Source of the DNA: Pseudomonas inefficax
GTDB taxonomy: Bacteria > Pseudomonadota > Gammaproteobacteria > Pseudomonadales > Pseudomonadaceae
Reading direction: 5' to 3'
DNA: 64,000 nt
Assembly (NCBI RefSeq): GCF_900277125.1
Contig: NZ_OPYN01000070.1
Coordinates: 212 to 64,211, forward strand
Below are positions 53,775-63,126 of the stretch, in pieces (the first letter of the stretch is position 1; each line of letters begins with the position of its first letter). The translations under genes were made by a program, and so were the position numbers. A model generated the notes under the pieces. The model ran no database searches, was not told the origin of the DNA, and worked only from the letters and a program-made list of their open reading frames with translations.

Positions 53775-56366
53775 TCAAGCCTGCTGCGCCTCGACGGCCT
53801 TTTCCCCGGGCTTGGGCAGCGACGACAGGAACGCCATCACCAGCGCCGCCACATAAGGCAACGACTGCACCAGCAACATCGCCACCCAGAAGCGCATGTC
53901 CGAACTCGGCAGGCCCTGCACCAGGTAGATACCCAGCGCCGCGCCCCACAACAGCAACATGATGAACAGCTCTTCCCGCGCCTCGGAAATCGCCACCAGC
54001 AACCCATGGCTGTCGGCGTTTTTCGGCGTGCGGAAGAACGGCATGCTGCTGGTAAAGAACCCGTACAGCACCGCCTTGGCAATGGTATGCGACAGTGCCA
54101 GCCCCGCCAGTGCCGCAGCAAAGGCATCTTTCAGGTTCACCCCTACCGCGCGGCGGTAGAGGAAGATGATCTTGCCGACCTTGAAGAAGAACAGCGCCAA
54201 CGGCGGAATGGCAAAGATCATTAGCGGCGGGTCGACTCGGTGCGGCACGATGATCATCGCCGCCGACCACAGCAGCGCACCGATGGTGAAGAAGATGTTC
54301 ATGCCATCGGCGATCCATGGCAGCCAGCCGGCCAGGAAGTGGTAGCGCTGGCCGCGGGTCAGCTCGCTACCCTTGCCGCGCAACAGGGCGCTGGCATGGT
54401 GCTTGATGATCTGGATGGCACCATACGCCCAGCGGAAGCGTTGCTTCTTGAAGTCGATGAAGGTGTCTGGCATCAGGCCTTTGCCGTAGCTGTTGTGGGC
54501 ATAGGCGGCCGACAGGCCCTTCTCGAACACTCGCAAGCCAAGTTCGGCGTCCTCGCAAATGCACCACTCGGCCCAGCCCAGCTCTTCCAGCACGCTGCGC
54601 CGGGTCATGGTCATGGTGCCGTGCTGGATGATCGCATCACGGTCGTTGCGGGTGACCATGCCGATGTGGAAGAAGCCCTTGTACTCGCTGTAGCACAGCT
54701 TCTTGAAGGCGCTTTCGTGCTGGTCGCGGTAGTCCTGCGGCGACTGCACCACGGCAATCTTCGGGTCGGCGAAGTGCGGCACCATGTGTTTGAGCCAGTT
54801 GCGGTCGACGCAGTAGTCCGAGTCGATCACCGCGATCACTTCGGCGTCCTTAGCGGTGTGCGGGATCAGGTAGTTCAGCGCCCCGCCCTTGAAGCCGGCC
54901 AGGGGTGCGACGTGGAAGAACTTGAAGCGCTCGCCGAGCTTCTCGCAATGGGCCTTGAGCGGCTCCCACACGGCCGGGTCCTTGGTGTTGTTGTCGATCA
55001 CCAGCACTTCGTAGTCGGGGTAGTCCAGCGCGGCCAGGGCATCGAGGGTCTGTTTGACCATCTCTGGCGGCTCGTTGTAGCACGGCACATGCACCGACAC
55101 CTTGGGCCGGTAGGCGCTGTCGGCCTGCACCGGCAGGAACTCGCGACGGCGCTTGTGTATCCACACCGCCTCGGCCAGTTCGTGGGCCTCGGTCAGCAGC
55201 ACGATGAACACGCCCAGCGCGCCGAGGGCCAGCAACACGCCTACGGTAAGGCTGAACCAGGTGCTGTATTGCTGGCTGTAGTCGTAGGCGATCCATACCA
55301 GCACCGACCCGCACAGGAAGGTGATGAAGGTCAGGAAGGTGCGGCCTCGCTGGCGCAGGGCCGAACCGTCGATGAACAGCACCATCAGGGCAATCATCGC
55401 CAGCACCACCGAGGCGACTGCCAGGGCCCGCCATTGCGGAATCGCCACCACCGGGCCGTCGAAGTTGAATTTTTGCTGGCGCTCGGCGTTGTACACGCCC
55501 CAGTAGGCACCCACCGAGCCTTCGTCGCTGGCCTTCCACGGCTGGTCATAGGCTTCGATGACGAAGTAGTTGTAGCCACGCCGGTTGAGGGTGTTGACCA
55601 GGGTGCGCAGGTAGATGGCCTGGTCGGCCTGGGTGGCATCGGCGCCACCGCGCATGCGGCCGTTGCTCGGCCAGCCGACTTCCGACAACAGCAGGGGTTT
55701 GCGCGGGAACTGGTGCTTCAGCTCGCGGGCGCGGTCGAGCACGAACTCGACCGAATCCTTCATCGGCACGAACTCCCAGTACGGCAGGATGTGTGCGGCA
55801 ATCAGGTCGACGTGCTTGGCCAGCTGCGGGTTTTCCTTCCAGATGTGCCATTGCTCGCTGGTGGTCACCGGCACCTTGACGGCTGCGCGTACCCGGTCGA
55901 GATACTTGATCAGGTTTTCCGGGGTGACTTCTTCACGGAACAGCGCTTCGTTGCCGACCACTACCCGAACCACGCTGCGCGAGTTGTTGGCCAGCTGGAT
56001 GGCCGTGGCGATTTCGCGTTCGTTGCGCTCCAGGTCCGGGCTGATCCAGATGCCCAGCGTCACCCGCAGGCCAAATTCCTCGGCCAGACGCGGGATATCC
56101 GCCTGGGTGCCCTCCACGGTGTAGATCCGGATGCTGTCGGTCAGTTTGCTCAACTGTTCCAGGTCCTGGCGCATCTCGTCGTCACTGGGGTACTGCCCCT
56201 TCTGCGGGCTTTCGCCCAGACGGAACGGTGAATACGAGAAACCAGAGATCTGCTCTGGCCAGGCGGGGGCGGAGACCGGGCGGTTGATCAGTGCCCAGAA
56301 CCCGGTGAACAACGCGGCGATGGCCAGGACCACGACCAGGTTCAGGCCGAATTTACGTGAAGACAT
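53775..56366 (-). CDS. ndvB: NdvB-type beta-1,3-glucan synthase (GH17 + GT2)
   Basis: 863 aa integral inner-membrane protein. N-terminal TM, then a periplasmic GH17-like domain (about residues 35-300) with acid/base region GNEALFREE and nucleophile LLSEVGWPS; then TM helices; a cytosolic GT2 domain with DSDYCVDRNW, QHGTMTMTRRS, ICEDAELGLRVF and KKQRFRW; and several C-terminal TMs. Matches P. aeruginosa NdvB, which makes cyclic beta-(1,3)-glucans linked to biofilm tolerance. The neighbour dapE is the same in P. aeruginosa as I recall. Confidence 0.9.
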   Translation of the reverse strand: MSSRKFGLNLVVVLAIAALFTGFWALINRPVSAPAWPEQISGFSYSPFRLGESPQKGQYPSDDEMRQDLEQLSKLTDSIRIYTVEGTQADIPRLAEEFGLRVTLGIWISPDLERNEREIATAIQLANNSRSVVRVVVGNEALFREEVTPENLIKYLDRVRAAVKVPVTTSEQWHIWKENPQLAKHVDLIAAHILPYWEFVPMKDSVEFVLDRARELKHQFPRKPLLLSEVGWPSNGRMRGGADATQADQAIYLRTLVNTLNRRGYNYFVIEAYDQPWKASDEGSVGAYWGVYNAERQQKFNFDGPVVAIPQWRALAVASVVLAMIALMVLFIDGSALRQRGRTFLTFITFLCGSVLVWIAYDYSQQYSTWFSLTVGVLLALGALGVFIVLLTEAHELAEAVWIHKRRREFLPVQADSAYRPKVSVHVPCYNEPPEMVKQTLDALAALDYPDYEVLVIDNNTKDPAVWEPLKAHCEKLGERFKFFHVAPLAGFKGGALNYLIPHTAKDAEVIAVIDSDYCVDRNWLKHMVPHFADPKIAVVQSPQDYRDQHESAFKKLCYSEYKGFFHIGMVTRNDRDAIIQHGTMTMTRRSVLEELGWAEWCICEDAELGLRVFEKGLSAAYAHNSYGKGLMPDTFIDFKKQRFRWAYGAIQIIKHHASALLRGKGSELTRGQRYHFLAGWLPWIADGMNIFFTIGALLWSAAMIIVPHRVDPPLMIFAIPPLALFFFKVGKIIFLYRRAVGVNLKDAFAAALAGLALSHTIAKAVLYGFFTSSMPFFRTPKNADSHGLLVAISEAREELFIMLLLWGAALGIYLVQGLPSSDMRFWVAMLLVQSLPYVAALVMAFLSSLPKPGEKAVEAQQA

Positions 56367-56453
56367 TGTCGTCCATATGTGTCGAAGTGATAGGACATTA
56401 AAGCAGGGTTGGTAGTCTCTTTCCTAACGATGCAGGCCATGGGCCCGCTGGCA

Positions 56454-56459
56454 TATAAT
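56454..56459 (+). promoter_or_regulatory. Likely -10 box of tcdA
   Basis: TATAAT, a consensus -10, 27 bp before the start. TGCAGG at 56431 is 17 bp upstream but a poor -35. Leader would be short (about 20 nt). Confidence 0.5.
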
Positions 56460-56485
56460 GCGCGCCGGTTTTTTGGGGTATGAAC

Positions 56486-57295
56486 ATGAGCACAGAAGAT
56501 CCACGCTTCGCCGGCGTTGCCCGGCTGTATGGCGACCAGGGGCTGCACCGTCTGGGCCAGGCCCATGTGGCCGTGGTCGGTATAGGCGGGGTAGGCTCGT
56601 GGGCGGCGGAAGCGCTGGCACGCAGTGGCGTGGGCGAGATCACGCTGTTCGACCTCGACGACGTGTGTGTCAGCAACACCAACCGCCAGGCCCATGCCCT
56701 GGAAGGGCAGGTGGGGCGGCCCAAGGTCGAGGTCATGGCCGAGCGACTGCGGGCGATCAACCCGGCGTGCACGGTGCATGCAGTGGCCGACTTCGTCACC
56801 CGCGACACCATGGTCGAATACATCACCGAGAACCTCGACTGTGTGATCGACTGTATCGACAGCGTCATGGCCAAGGCGGCGCTGATCGCCTGGTGCCGGC
56901 GACGCAAGATCGCCATCGTCACCACCGGTGGCGCCGGTGGGCAGATCGACCCGACCCAGATCCAGATCGCCGACCTGAACAAGACCTTCAACGACCCGCT
57001 GGCCTCGCGGGTGCGTTCCACCTTGCGCCGCGACTACAACTTCTCGCGCAATGTCAGCCGCAACTATGGTGTGCCATGCGTGTTCTCCAGCGAACAGCTG
57101 CGCTACCCCAAGGGCGATGGCAGCGTTTGCCTGCAGAAAAGCTTCGTGGGCGAGGGCGTGCGGCTGGACTGCTCGGGTGGCTTTGGCGCGGTGATGATGG
57201 TGACCGCGACCTTTGGCATGGTGGCGGCGAGCAAGGCGGTGGAAAAACTGGTGGCCGGGGCACGACGGCCTTCGGAGCGGGTCAAGCCTGAATAG
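56486..57295 (+). CDS. tcdA: tRNA t6A37 dehydratase TcdA (CsdL)
   Basis: E1-like ATP-dependent enzyme of 269 aa that cyclises t6A to ct6A in tRNA. ATP site VVGIGGVGSWAAEALARSG and DLDDVCVSNTNRQ, then IDCIDSVMAK. GGGG at 56475-56478 fits the ATG at 56486 better than the one at 56480, two codons earlier. Needs sulfur-relay partner CsdE/CsdA, encoded convergently just beyond a REP. Confidence 0.95.
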   Translation: MSTEDPRFAGVARLYGDQGLHRLGQAHVAVVGIGGVGSWAAEALARSGVGEITLFDLDDVCVSNTNRQAHALEGQVGRPKVEVMAERLRAINPACTVHAVADFVTRDTMVEYITENLDCVIDCIDSVMAKAALIAWCRRRKIAIVTTGGAGGQIDPTQIQIADLNKTFNDPLASRVRSTLRRDYNFSRNVSRNYGVPCVFSSEQLRYPKGDGSVCLQKSFVGEGVRLDCSGGFGAVMMVTATFGMVAASKAVEKLVAGARRPSERVKPE

Positions 57296-57303
57296 ACCGC
57301 ATG

Positions 57304-57397
57304 GGCTTCTTCGCGGGCTTGCCCGCTCCCACAGGTACTGCATTTCTCTCAAGAAAGGTGAAAGTCCTGTGGGAGCGGGCGAGCCCGCGAAGAAGCC
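57304..57397. repeat. REP inverted pair
   Basis: Arms 57304-57335 and 57366-57397 (one mismatch) between convergent tcdA and csdE. Confidence 0.94.
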
Positions 57398-57406
57398 AGC
57401 ACCGAT

Positions 57407-57817
57407 TCAACGGTTGGACGCCAGCTCCGCCATCCGCTGCAACACCGCATGCAGCCCATTGCTGCGCGACGGCGAAAGCTGACGCTCCAGGCCCAGCTGA
57501 GTGAACCACTCACGCAGATCGAGCCCGGCGAGCTCTTCGCTGGCCAACCCCTGCACCCGCACCAGCAACAACGCCAGCAGCCCGCGCAACAGGCGTGCAT
57601 CGCTGCTGGCCTTGAACCGCCACAAGCCCTCGACCTGCTCGGCCACCAGCCATACCAGGCTTTCGCAGCCATGCACGCGGTTAGCCTCGGTCTTTTCGCT
57701 GTCAGCCAGCGGTTCCAGCCGGTCGCCCCACTGCATCAGCAGCCGCGCACGCTGTTCCCAACCCTTGCCCTGCTCGAAAGCTTCCAGCGCCTGGCGCGCC
57801 TGATCGGGCAGCGTCAT
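57407..57817 (-). CDS. csdE: Sulfur acceptor CsdE (SufE family)
   Basis: 136 aa. Accepts persulfide from CsdA. The active Cys51 is in VHGCESLVW. Sequence of the SufE fold; the C-terminus LSPSRSNGLHAVLQRM is typical. Overlaps the csdA end by 4 bp. Confidence 0.95.
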   Translation of the reverse strand: MTLPDQARQALEAFEQGKGWEQRARLLMQWGDRLEPLADSEKTEANRVHGCESLVWLVAEQVEGLWRFKASSDARLLRGLLALLLVRVQGLASEELAGLDLREWFTQLGLERQLSPSRSNGLHAVLQRMAELASNR

Positions 57818-59019
57818 CGCAACAGCTCCAGGCCTTGATCCAGCGCCGCGAAGAAACGCTGCAAGTCATCGCTATCGTTATATAGCCCCAATGACACGCG
57901 GATCGCGCCCTCCAGGCCCAAACCCTTCAGCAGCGGCATGGCACAGTGATGCCCGGCACGCACGGCAATGCCTTGCTCGGTCAGCAGGTGAGCGATGTCG
58001 GCGTTGTGCACGCCTTCAATGACGAAACTGGCAAGGGCCGCCTGTGGGTTGCCGAGGATACGCACCCCATCGCGGTCCGCCAGGCCGCGCAGCAGATGCT
58101 GGTGCAGGCTGGTTTCATGGGCTTCGAGTGCCTGGGCATCGAGGCTTGCCAGGTAGTCCAGGGTCGCCCCCAGGCCGATCACTCCGGCGATCGGCGGCGT
58201 ACCGGCCTCGAACCCCAGCGGTGCCGGGCGGAAGCTGGCGCTGTGGTACTCGGCCAGTTGCACCATCTCGCCGCCGAACTGCCAGTGGTGCAGCAGGTCC
58301 AGCGCCTGGCTGCGGCCGTACAGCACGCCAACGCCTTCCGGGCCGTACAGCTTGTGGCTGGAGAAAACATAGAAGTCGCAGCCAAGTTGCTGAACATCAT
58401 GGCGGCCATGCACCACGCCCTGGGCACCGTCGACCACGGTCAACGCGCCTTGGGAGCGGGCATGGGCCAGCAGCGCTGGTAGCGGTTGCCAAGTGCCCAG
58501 CACGTTGGACAGCTGGCTCACCGCCAGCACCCGGGTGCGCGGGCCGATCAGTTGCAGCGCCTGGTCCAGGTCGATGCGGCCATGGGCATCCAGCGGCAGC
58601 ACCACCAGGCGCAGGTTGCGCCGGCGCGCCAACTGTTGCCAGGGCAGCAGGTTGGCATGGTGCTCCAGGGCGCTGACGGCAATTTCGTCACCGGCCTCGA
58701 AGCGGTGCTCCAGGCCGTAGGCCAGCAAGTTCAGCGCCGAGGTAGCACCGTGGGTGAAGATGATCTGCCGCGAGTCTGCGGCATTTAGCCAGGCGGCAAC
58801 CTTGTCACGACTGGTTTCGAAGGCCTGGGTTGCCAGTGCGCCGGGCAAGTGCTGGGCACGGTGCACGTTGGCCGCGCCATGGCCGTAGTAATGGCTCAGG
58901 GCATCGAGCAAGGCTTGCGGCTTCTGGGTGGTGGCGGCGCTGTCCAAGTAGGTCTGGTGCTGCCGTTGCAGGGCGGCGATCGCGGGAAAATCGGCACGCC
59001 AGGGGGAGGGCTGGAACAT
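57814..59019 (-). CDS. csdA: Cysteine desulfurase CsdA
   Basis: PLP enzyme of 401 aa (same as E. coli CsdA). PLP-Lys in FSSHKLYGPEG, PLP-phosphate part SALEHHANLLPWQ, catalytic Cys in GHHCAMPLLKG. The start at 59019 begins MFQPSPWRADFPAI; a GTG at 59055 is upstream without similarity. Works with CsdE and TcdA. csdE follows with a 4-bp overlap. Confidence 0.95.
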   Translation of the reverse strand: MFQPSPWRADFPAIAALQRQHQTYLDSAATTQKPQALLDALSHYYGHGAANVHRAQHLPGALATQAFETSRDKVAAWLNAADSRQIIFTHGATSALNLLAYGLEHRFEAGDEIAVSALEHHANLLPWQQLARRRNLRLVVLPLDAHGRIDLDQALQLIGPRTRVLAVSQLSNVLGTWQPLPALLAHARSQGALTVVDGAQGVVHGRHDVQQLGCDFYVFSSHKLYGPEGVGVLYGRSQALDLLHHWQFGGEMVQLAEYHSASFRPAPLGFEAGTPPIAGVIGLGATLDYLASLDAQALEAHETSLHQHLLRGLADRDGVRILGNPQAALASFVIEGVHNADIAHLLTEQGIAVRAGHHCAMPLLKGLGLEGAIRVSLGLYNDSDDLQRFFAALDQGLELLR

Positions 59020-59100
59020 GGTCGCGGGGCCTGGAATGAAAATCGGGTCTGGCACCTTGGCGCCAGACCCGATCTTAACACTTCAAACCGCCGAGGGTTC

Positions 59101-60135
59101 TCAGTTGTGCGCGTGCAGCGCCTCGTTCAGCTCGATGGCCGACTTGTGGGTCTTGCATTCCACCGCGCCGTTCAACGAGTTGCGGCGGAACAGCAGGTCG
59201 GTCTGGCCGGCCAGGTCGCGGGCCTTGACCACCTTGACCAGCTGGTTGTTCTCGTCCAGCAGGTTCACCTTGGTACCGGCGGTGATGTACAGGCCGGCTT
59301 CGACGGTGTTGCGGTCGCCCAGCGGAATGCCGATACCGGCGTTGGCGCCGATCAGGCAGCCTTCGCCAACCTTGATGACGATGTTGCCGCCACCGGACAG
59401 GGTGCCCATGGTCGAGCAGCCGCCGCCCAGGTCCGAGCCCTTGCCGACGAATACGCCAGCGGAAACGCGGCCTTCGATCATGCCCGGGCCTTCGGTGCCA
59501 GCGTTAAAGTTGACGAAGCCTTCGTGCATGATGGTGGTGCCTTCGCCGATGTAGGCGCCCAGGCGCACACGGGCGGTGTCGGCGATACGCACGCCGGCCG
59601 GGACCACGTAGTCGGTCATTTTCGGGAACTTGTCCACCGAGAACACTTCCAGCAGCTCGCCCTTCAGGCGCGCTTCCAGTTGCAGTTCGGCGAGTTCGGC
59701 CAGGTCGACCGCGCCCTGGTTGGTCCAGGCCACGTTCGGCAGCAGCGGGAAGATGCCGGCCAGGCTCACGCCGTGTGGCTTGACCAGGCGGTGCGACAGC
59801 AGGTGCAGCTTGAGGTAGGCCTCTGGGGTCGAGGTCAGCGCGGCGTCTTCGGCCAGCAGGGTGGCGACCAGCGGCTTGTGGCTTTCAGCCAGGCGGGTCA
59901 GCAGGGCGGCCTGGGCGGCATCCACGCCTTTCACGGCTTCGGCCAGTTGCGCGGCCTGGGCGTTGCTGAAGGCGATGGCCTGGTTGCCACCTTGGTAACC
60001 GAGAACCGGGGCTACTGCAGCGACCAGTTCGGCGCTCGGGTTGAGCAGCGGTTGTGCGTAGAACACTTCCAGCCAGGCGCCCTGGCGGTTCTGGGAGCCG
60101 ACACCGAAGGCCAGGCTGAACAGGGTATTGGACAT
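59101..60135 (-). CDS. dapD: Tetrahydrodipicolinate N-succinyltransferase
   Basis: 344 aa. Transfers succinyl from CoA to tetrahydrodipicolinate. It is the long Pseudomonas/actinobacterial-type DapD, with an N-terminal domain and then a left-handed beta-helix of hexapeptide repeats (RVRLGAYIGEGTTIMHEG, SAGVFVGKGSDLGGG, GIGIPLGDRNTVEAG). The ATG at 60135 begins MSNTLFSLAFG. The ArsC-like gene lies 31 bp upstream on the same strand. Confidence 0.96.
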   Translation of the reverse strand: MSNTLFSLAFGVGSQNRQGAWLEVFYAQPLLNPSAELVAAVAPVLGYQGGNQAIAFSNAQAAQLAEAVKGVDAAQAALLTRLAESHKPLVATLLAEDAALTSTPEAYLKLHLLSHRLVKPHGVSLAGIFPLLPNVAWTNQGAVDLAELAELQLEARLKGELLEVFSVDKFPKMTDYVVPAGVRIADTARVRLGAYIGEGTTIMHEGFVNFNAGTEGPGMIEGRVSAGVFVGKGSDLGGGCSTMGTLSGGGNIVIKVGEGCLIGANAGIGIPLGDRNTVEAGLYITAGTKVNLLDENNQLVKVVKARDLAGQTDLLFRRNSLNGAVECKTHKSAIELNEALHAHN

Positions 60136-60166
60136 GTGATTACCTCGTGCGAAATAGGGTAGCGGC

Positions 60167-60514
60167 TCAGGCCAGGGCAGCGGCATACAGGTCGGGCTTG
60201 AAGCCGACCAGGGTACGCGCGCCAAGGTCTAGCACCGGGCGCTTGATCATCGACGGCTGGGCCAGCATCAACTCGACGGCCTTGGCCTGGTCGAGGTCGG
60301 CCTTGCTGGCGTCGTCCAGCTTGCGGAAGGTGGTGCCGGCACGGTTGAGGATGACTTCCCAGCCGTGTTCGTCGCACCAGCGATTCAGGCTGTCACGATC
60401 GATGCCTTGGGCCTTGTAGTCGTGGAATTCGTAGGCGATGGCCTGGTCTTCGAGCCAGGTACGCGCCTTTTTCATGGTGTCACAGGCTTTGATGCCGTAG
60501 AGCGTGTAGGTCAT
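60167..60514 (-). CDS. ArsC/Spx-family protein (YffB-like)
   Basis: 115 aa thioredoxin-fold protein. Sequence begins MTYTLYGIKACDTMKKARTW: one Cys (Cys11) as in YffB, not arsenate reductase with its full set. Later KRPVLDLG is a family mark. Family function is glutathione-linked reduction or regulation; unproven. Very often sits by dapD. An ATG at 60523 is an alternative. Confidence 0.93.
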   Translation of the reverse strand: MTYTLYGIKACDTMKKARTWLEDQAIAYEFHDYKAQGIDRDSLNRWCDEHGWEVILNRAGTTFRKLDDASKADLDQAKAVELMLAQPSMIKRPVLDLGARTLVGFKPDLYAAALA

Positions 60515-60595
60515 TGTGTGCATTGGGGTCACAGGTTGCCCCAATCTCTCCGTTTTCCGATTTCAGTCGCGGGATTATGCGGGAACGATCCACGC

Positions 60596-60615
60596 GGCGC
60601 CACGCCCGTGGCGCC
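60596..60615. other. GC-rich hairpin between graA and the ArsC-like gene
   Basis: GGCGCCAC-GCCC-GTGGCGCC. It lies 24-44 bp after the graA stop on its strand. It may end the graTA transcript, without a U-run. In KT2440, as I recall, this gap holds a prophage. Confidence 0.5.
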
Positions 60616-60639
60616 CATGTTTAGTGATCAGGGTGTGTC

Positions 60640-60939
60640 TCAAGCGACCAGGCGCTGTACCGAACCGAAGATCTCATCACCGTGTTGCTGTTCGGCGGTG
60701 CGCAGATCGAAGGCGGTCTGCAGGTTGAGCCAGAACTCGGGGGTGGTGTCCAGGCAGATGGACAGGCGCAGCGCCATGTCGGCGGAAACACCGCCCCGTT
60801 CACGCAGGATGTTGTTGACGGTTGGCGTGGCAACGCCTAGCGCCCGGGCCAGTGCCGCGGCGCTGAAACCCATTTCTTTCTGGAAGTCCTCACGCAGGAC
60901 CTCTCCGGGATGAATCGGACGCATACCGTTCTTGAGCAT
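60640..60939 (-). CDS. graA: Antitoxin GraA (HigA-type, XRE)
   Basis: 99 aa with an HTH_3 domain (AAALARALGVATPTVNNIL). The N-terminal MRPIHPGEVLREDF is the HigA signature. Binds and neutralises GraT and represses the operon by binding the palindrome upstream. GraA in P. putida is unusually stable. The start at 60939 is 9 bp after the graT stop. Very close to P. putida GraA by recall. Confidence 0.93.
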   Translation of the reverse strand: MLKNGMRPIHPGEVLREDFQKEMGFSAAALARALGVATPTVNNILRERGGVSADMALRLSICLDTTPEFWLNLQTAFDLRTAEQQHGDEIFGSVQRLVA

Positions 60940-60947
60940 GGTGCACC

Positions 60948-61226
60948 TCAGTGGTAATCGACAATTTCAACGTTAATCGGCCCGTTGTCGGTCCAGGTAA
61001 AGCACAGGCGCCATTGGTCATTGACACGGATACTGTGCTGGCCGGCACGGTTGCCGCTCAATGCCTCGAGACGGTTGCCAGGTGGCGACCGAAGGTCTCG
61101 CAGCTCTGTTGCGGCCTCGAGCATGGCCAGTTTGCGTTCCGCAACTGACTTGATATCTGACCAACGCCGTGTCTTTCCATGAGTAAAAAGTGCTTCCGTG
61201 TCGGCACAGCTAAAGCTTCGAATCAT
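60948..61226 (-). CDS. graT: Toxin GraT (HigB/RelE superfamily)
   Basis: 92 aa. Start MIRSFSCADTEALF and end NDQWRLCFTWTDNGPINVEIVDYH match the RelE-type fold of HigB. GraT in P. putida cuts mRNA at the ribosome and slows growth, most strongly at low temperature, and affects ribosome assembly. Toxin gene first, antitoxin second (reverse order), 8-bp gap. Confidence 0.94.
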   Translation of the reverse strand: MIRSFSCADTEALFTHGKTRRWSDIKSVAERKLAMLEAATELRDLRSPPGNRLEALSGNRAGQHSIRVNDQWRLCFTWTDNGPINVEIVDYH

Positions 61227-61237
61227 GATGCTGAATG

Positions 61238-61256
61238 CTTAACGTTATTCGTTAAG
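61238..61256. promoter_or_regulatory. GraA operator upstream of graT
   Basis: CTTAACG-TTATT-CGTTAAG, perfect 7-bp arms with 5-bp centre, 12 bp before the graT ATG. Fits a GraA dimer site and, being AT-rich, overlaps the promoter. Confidence 0.8.
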
Positions 61257-61474
61257 GATGATTATACGGCGGTATTTCAGCAGTTCAAGCCTGGCTAGCG
61301 CACGATGCTCGCCAACGTCAGTCACGATTGCTGGGTATCATCATGTTACATATTCCCCAACCACCTGCGACTATCGTGCAGCGGCCCTGAATCGCCCATC
61401 GCCGCTAACATATTGTTTCAATGGCGATGTTTCGCCCTGTTGTCGTCTCTGGTTCACAAAGGAAGCTTTCCCGG

Positions 61475-63121
61475 ATGCAGTCCGCCTATACCGTTCTCAT
61501 CCTGCTGACGCTGGTTAGCGTGTCGAAGCTGGTCGGCCGCATGATTCCGCTGCCATTGCCGCTGGTGCAGATAGCCGCCGGCGCCTTGCTCGCTTGGCCG
61601 ACACTGGGCCTGCATGTGGCACTGGACCCCGAGCTGTTCCTGTTCCTGTTCCTGCCGCCGCTGCTGTTCGCCGACGGCTGGCGCATTCCCAAGCGCGAGT
61701 TGTGGCGCATTCGTGGGCCGGTGGTGGCGCTGGCCGTGGGCCTTGTGCTGTTTACCGTGGTCGGTGCCGGTTACTTCATTCACTGGTTGCTGCCGAGCAT
61801 CCCGCTGCCAGTGGCCTTCGCCCTGGCCGCAGTGCTGTCGCCGACCGACGCCGTGGCGGTTTCGGCCATCACCCAGGACCGGCTGCCCACCCCGCTGATG
61901 CACATGCTCCAGGGCGAGGCCCTGATGAACGATGCCTCGGGCCTGGTGACCTTCAAGTTTGCCCTGGCGGCGGCGATCACCGGGGTGTTCTCGCTGACGG
62001 ATGCAAGTTTCAGCTTCGTTCTGGTCGCCCTGGGCGGCCTGGCGGTGGGCGTGGCCCTGAGCTGGCTGATCGGCCGCCTGCGGGCATGGATGATCGCTCG
62101 CGGCTGGGACGACCCGGCCACCCACGTGGTGTTCATGTTGCTGCTGCCGTTCGCCGCCTACGTGCTGGCCGAGCGCCTGGGCGTGTCGGGCATCCTTTCG
62201 GCGGTGGCGGCCGGCATGATGCAGAGTTGGCTCGACCTGCTGCCACGGCAGACCAGCACGCGCCTGCTCAACCGCAGCGTGTGGTCGCTGCTGGAGTTCG
62301 CTTTCAACGGCCTGATCTTCCTGCTGCTGGGCCTGCAGCTGCCAGACATCATCAAGGCGGTGGTCAGCCACGAAGCGACTGTGTGGCCGACCCTGGCCTA
62401 CCGCTGCCTGGACGTAGTGGCGATCTTTGCCGCGCTGATCTTGTTGCGGTTCATCTGGGTGCAGAGCATCTGGCGCTCGATCGGTGTGGTACGCCGCTGG
62501 CGCGGCAAGCCCGCGCTGGTGCTGATGCCGACGGCGCGTTCCTGCTGGTTGCTGACCCTGGGCGGTGTGCGCGGTGCGGTGACCCTGGCCGGCGTGATGT
62601 CGATCCCGCTGCTGATAGGGGCGGGCAAGGCCTTCCCGGAGCGTGACCTGCTGATTTTCATTGCGGCCGGGGTGATCCTGCTGTCGTTGATCAGCGCCTG
62701 TATCGCGTTACCGATTTTGCTGCGCGGTATTACCAAAAGCCCGGATGAGCGGCTGCATCAGGAGGTGCAGGAGGCGTGGCGACGCACGGCCGAGGCGGCG
62801 ATCCATGCGCTGGAGGCCGAGGAAGTGATCGACAGCAATGCGCCGCAGGATGCCGCGCAGGCGACCCTGGCGACCGAGTTGAAGGCGCGCTTGATGGCGG
62901 AATACCGCGATGAGCTGGACAGCTACAACGACACCGCCGAGGCCAAGGCGCTGGCCGAGCAGATGGACCTGCTGGAGCGGCGTTTGCGCTTGCGGGCGCT
63001 GCGGGCGCAGCGGTTGGAACTGTACGAGCTGCATCGCAAGCATCAGGTGGGGGATGAAGTGGTGCGGCAGGTGCTGGGTGAGCTGGATCTGAGTGAGGCA
63101 AACCTGGGGTCAGTCAGGTAG
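61475..63121 (+). CDS. Na+/H+ antiporter, CPA1 (NhaP) family
   Basis: 548 aa. About 12 TM segments; the core has SPTDAVAVSAI and ALMNDASGLVTFKFAL (ND of the CPA1 ion site). A C-terminal cytosolic tail of about 120 residues is Ala/Glu/Arg-rich helical (coiled-coil). The ATG at 61475 has AAAGGAAG 10 bp ahead; the longer frame is rejected. Probably exchanges Na+ or K+ for H+. Confidence 0.92.
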   Translation: MQSAYTVLILLTLVSVSKLVGRMIPLPLPLVQIAAGALLAWPTLGLHVALDPELFLFLFLPPLLFADGWRIPKRELWRIRGPVVALAVGLVLFTVVGAGYFIHWLLPSIPLPVAFALAAVLSPTDAVAVSAITQDRLPTPLMHMLQGEALMNDASGLVTFKFALAAAITGVFSLTDASFSFVLVALGGLAVGVALSWLIGRLRAWMIARGWDDPATHVVFMLLLPFAAYVLAERLGVSGILSAVAAGMMQSWLDLLPRQTSTRLLNRSVWSLLEFAFNGLIFLLLGLQLPDIIKAVVSHEATVWPTLAYRCLDVVAIFAALILLRFIWVQSIWRSIGVVRRWRGKPALVLMPTARSCWLLTLGGVRGAVTLAGVMSIPLLIGAGKAFPERDLLIFIAAGVILLSLISACIALPILLRGITKSPDERLHQEVQEAWRRTAEAAIHALEAEEVIDSNAPQDAAQATLATELKARLMAEYRDELDSYNDTAEAKALAEQMDLLERRLRLRALRAQRLELYELHRKHQVGDEVVRQVLGELDLSEANLGSVR

Positions 63122-63126
63122 ACAGC

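Noticed and set aside
54240..56231. 663-aa open frame opposite ndvB
   Set aside because: Antisense shadow of a clear GH17+GT2 protein.
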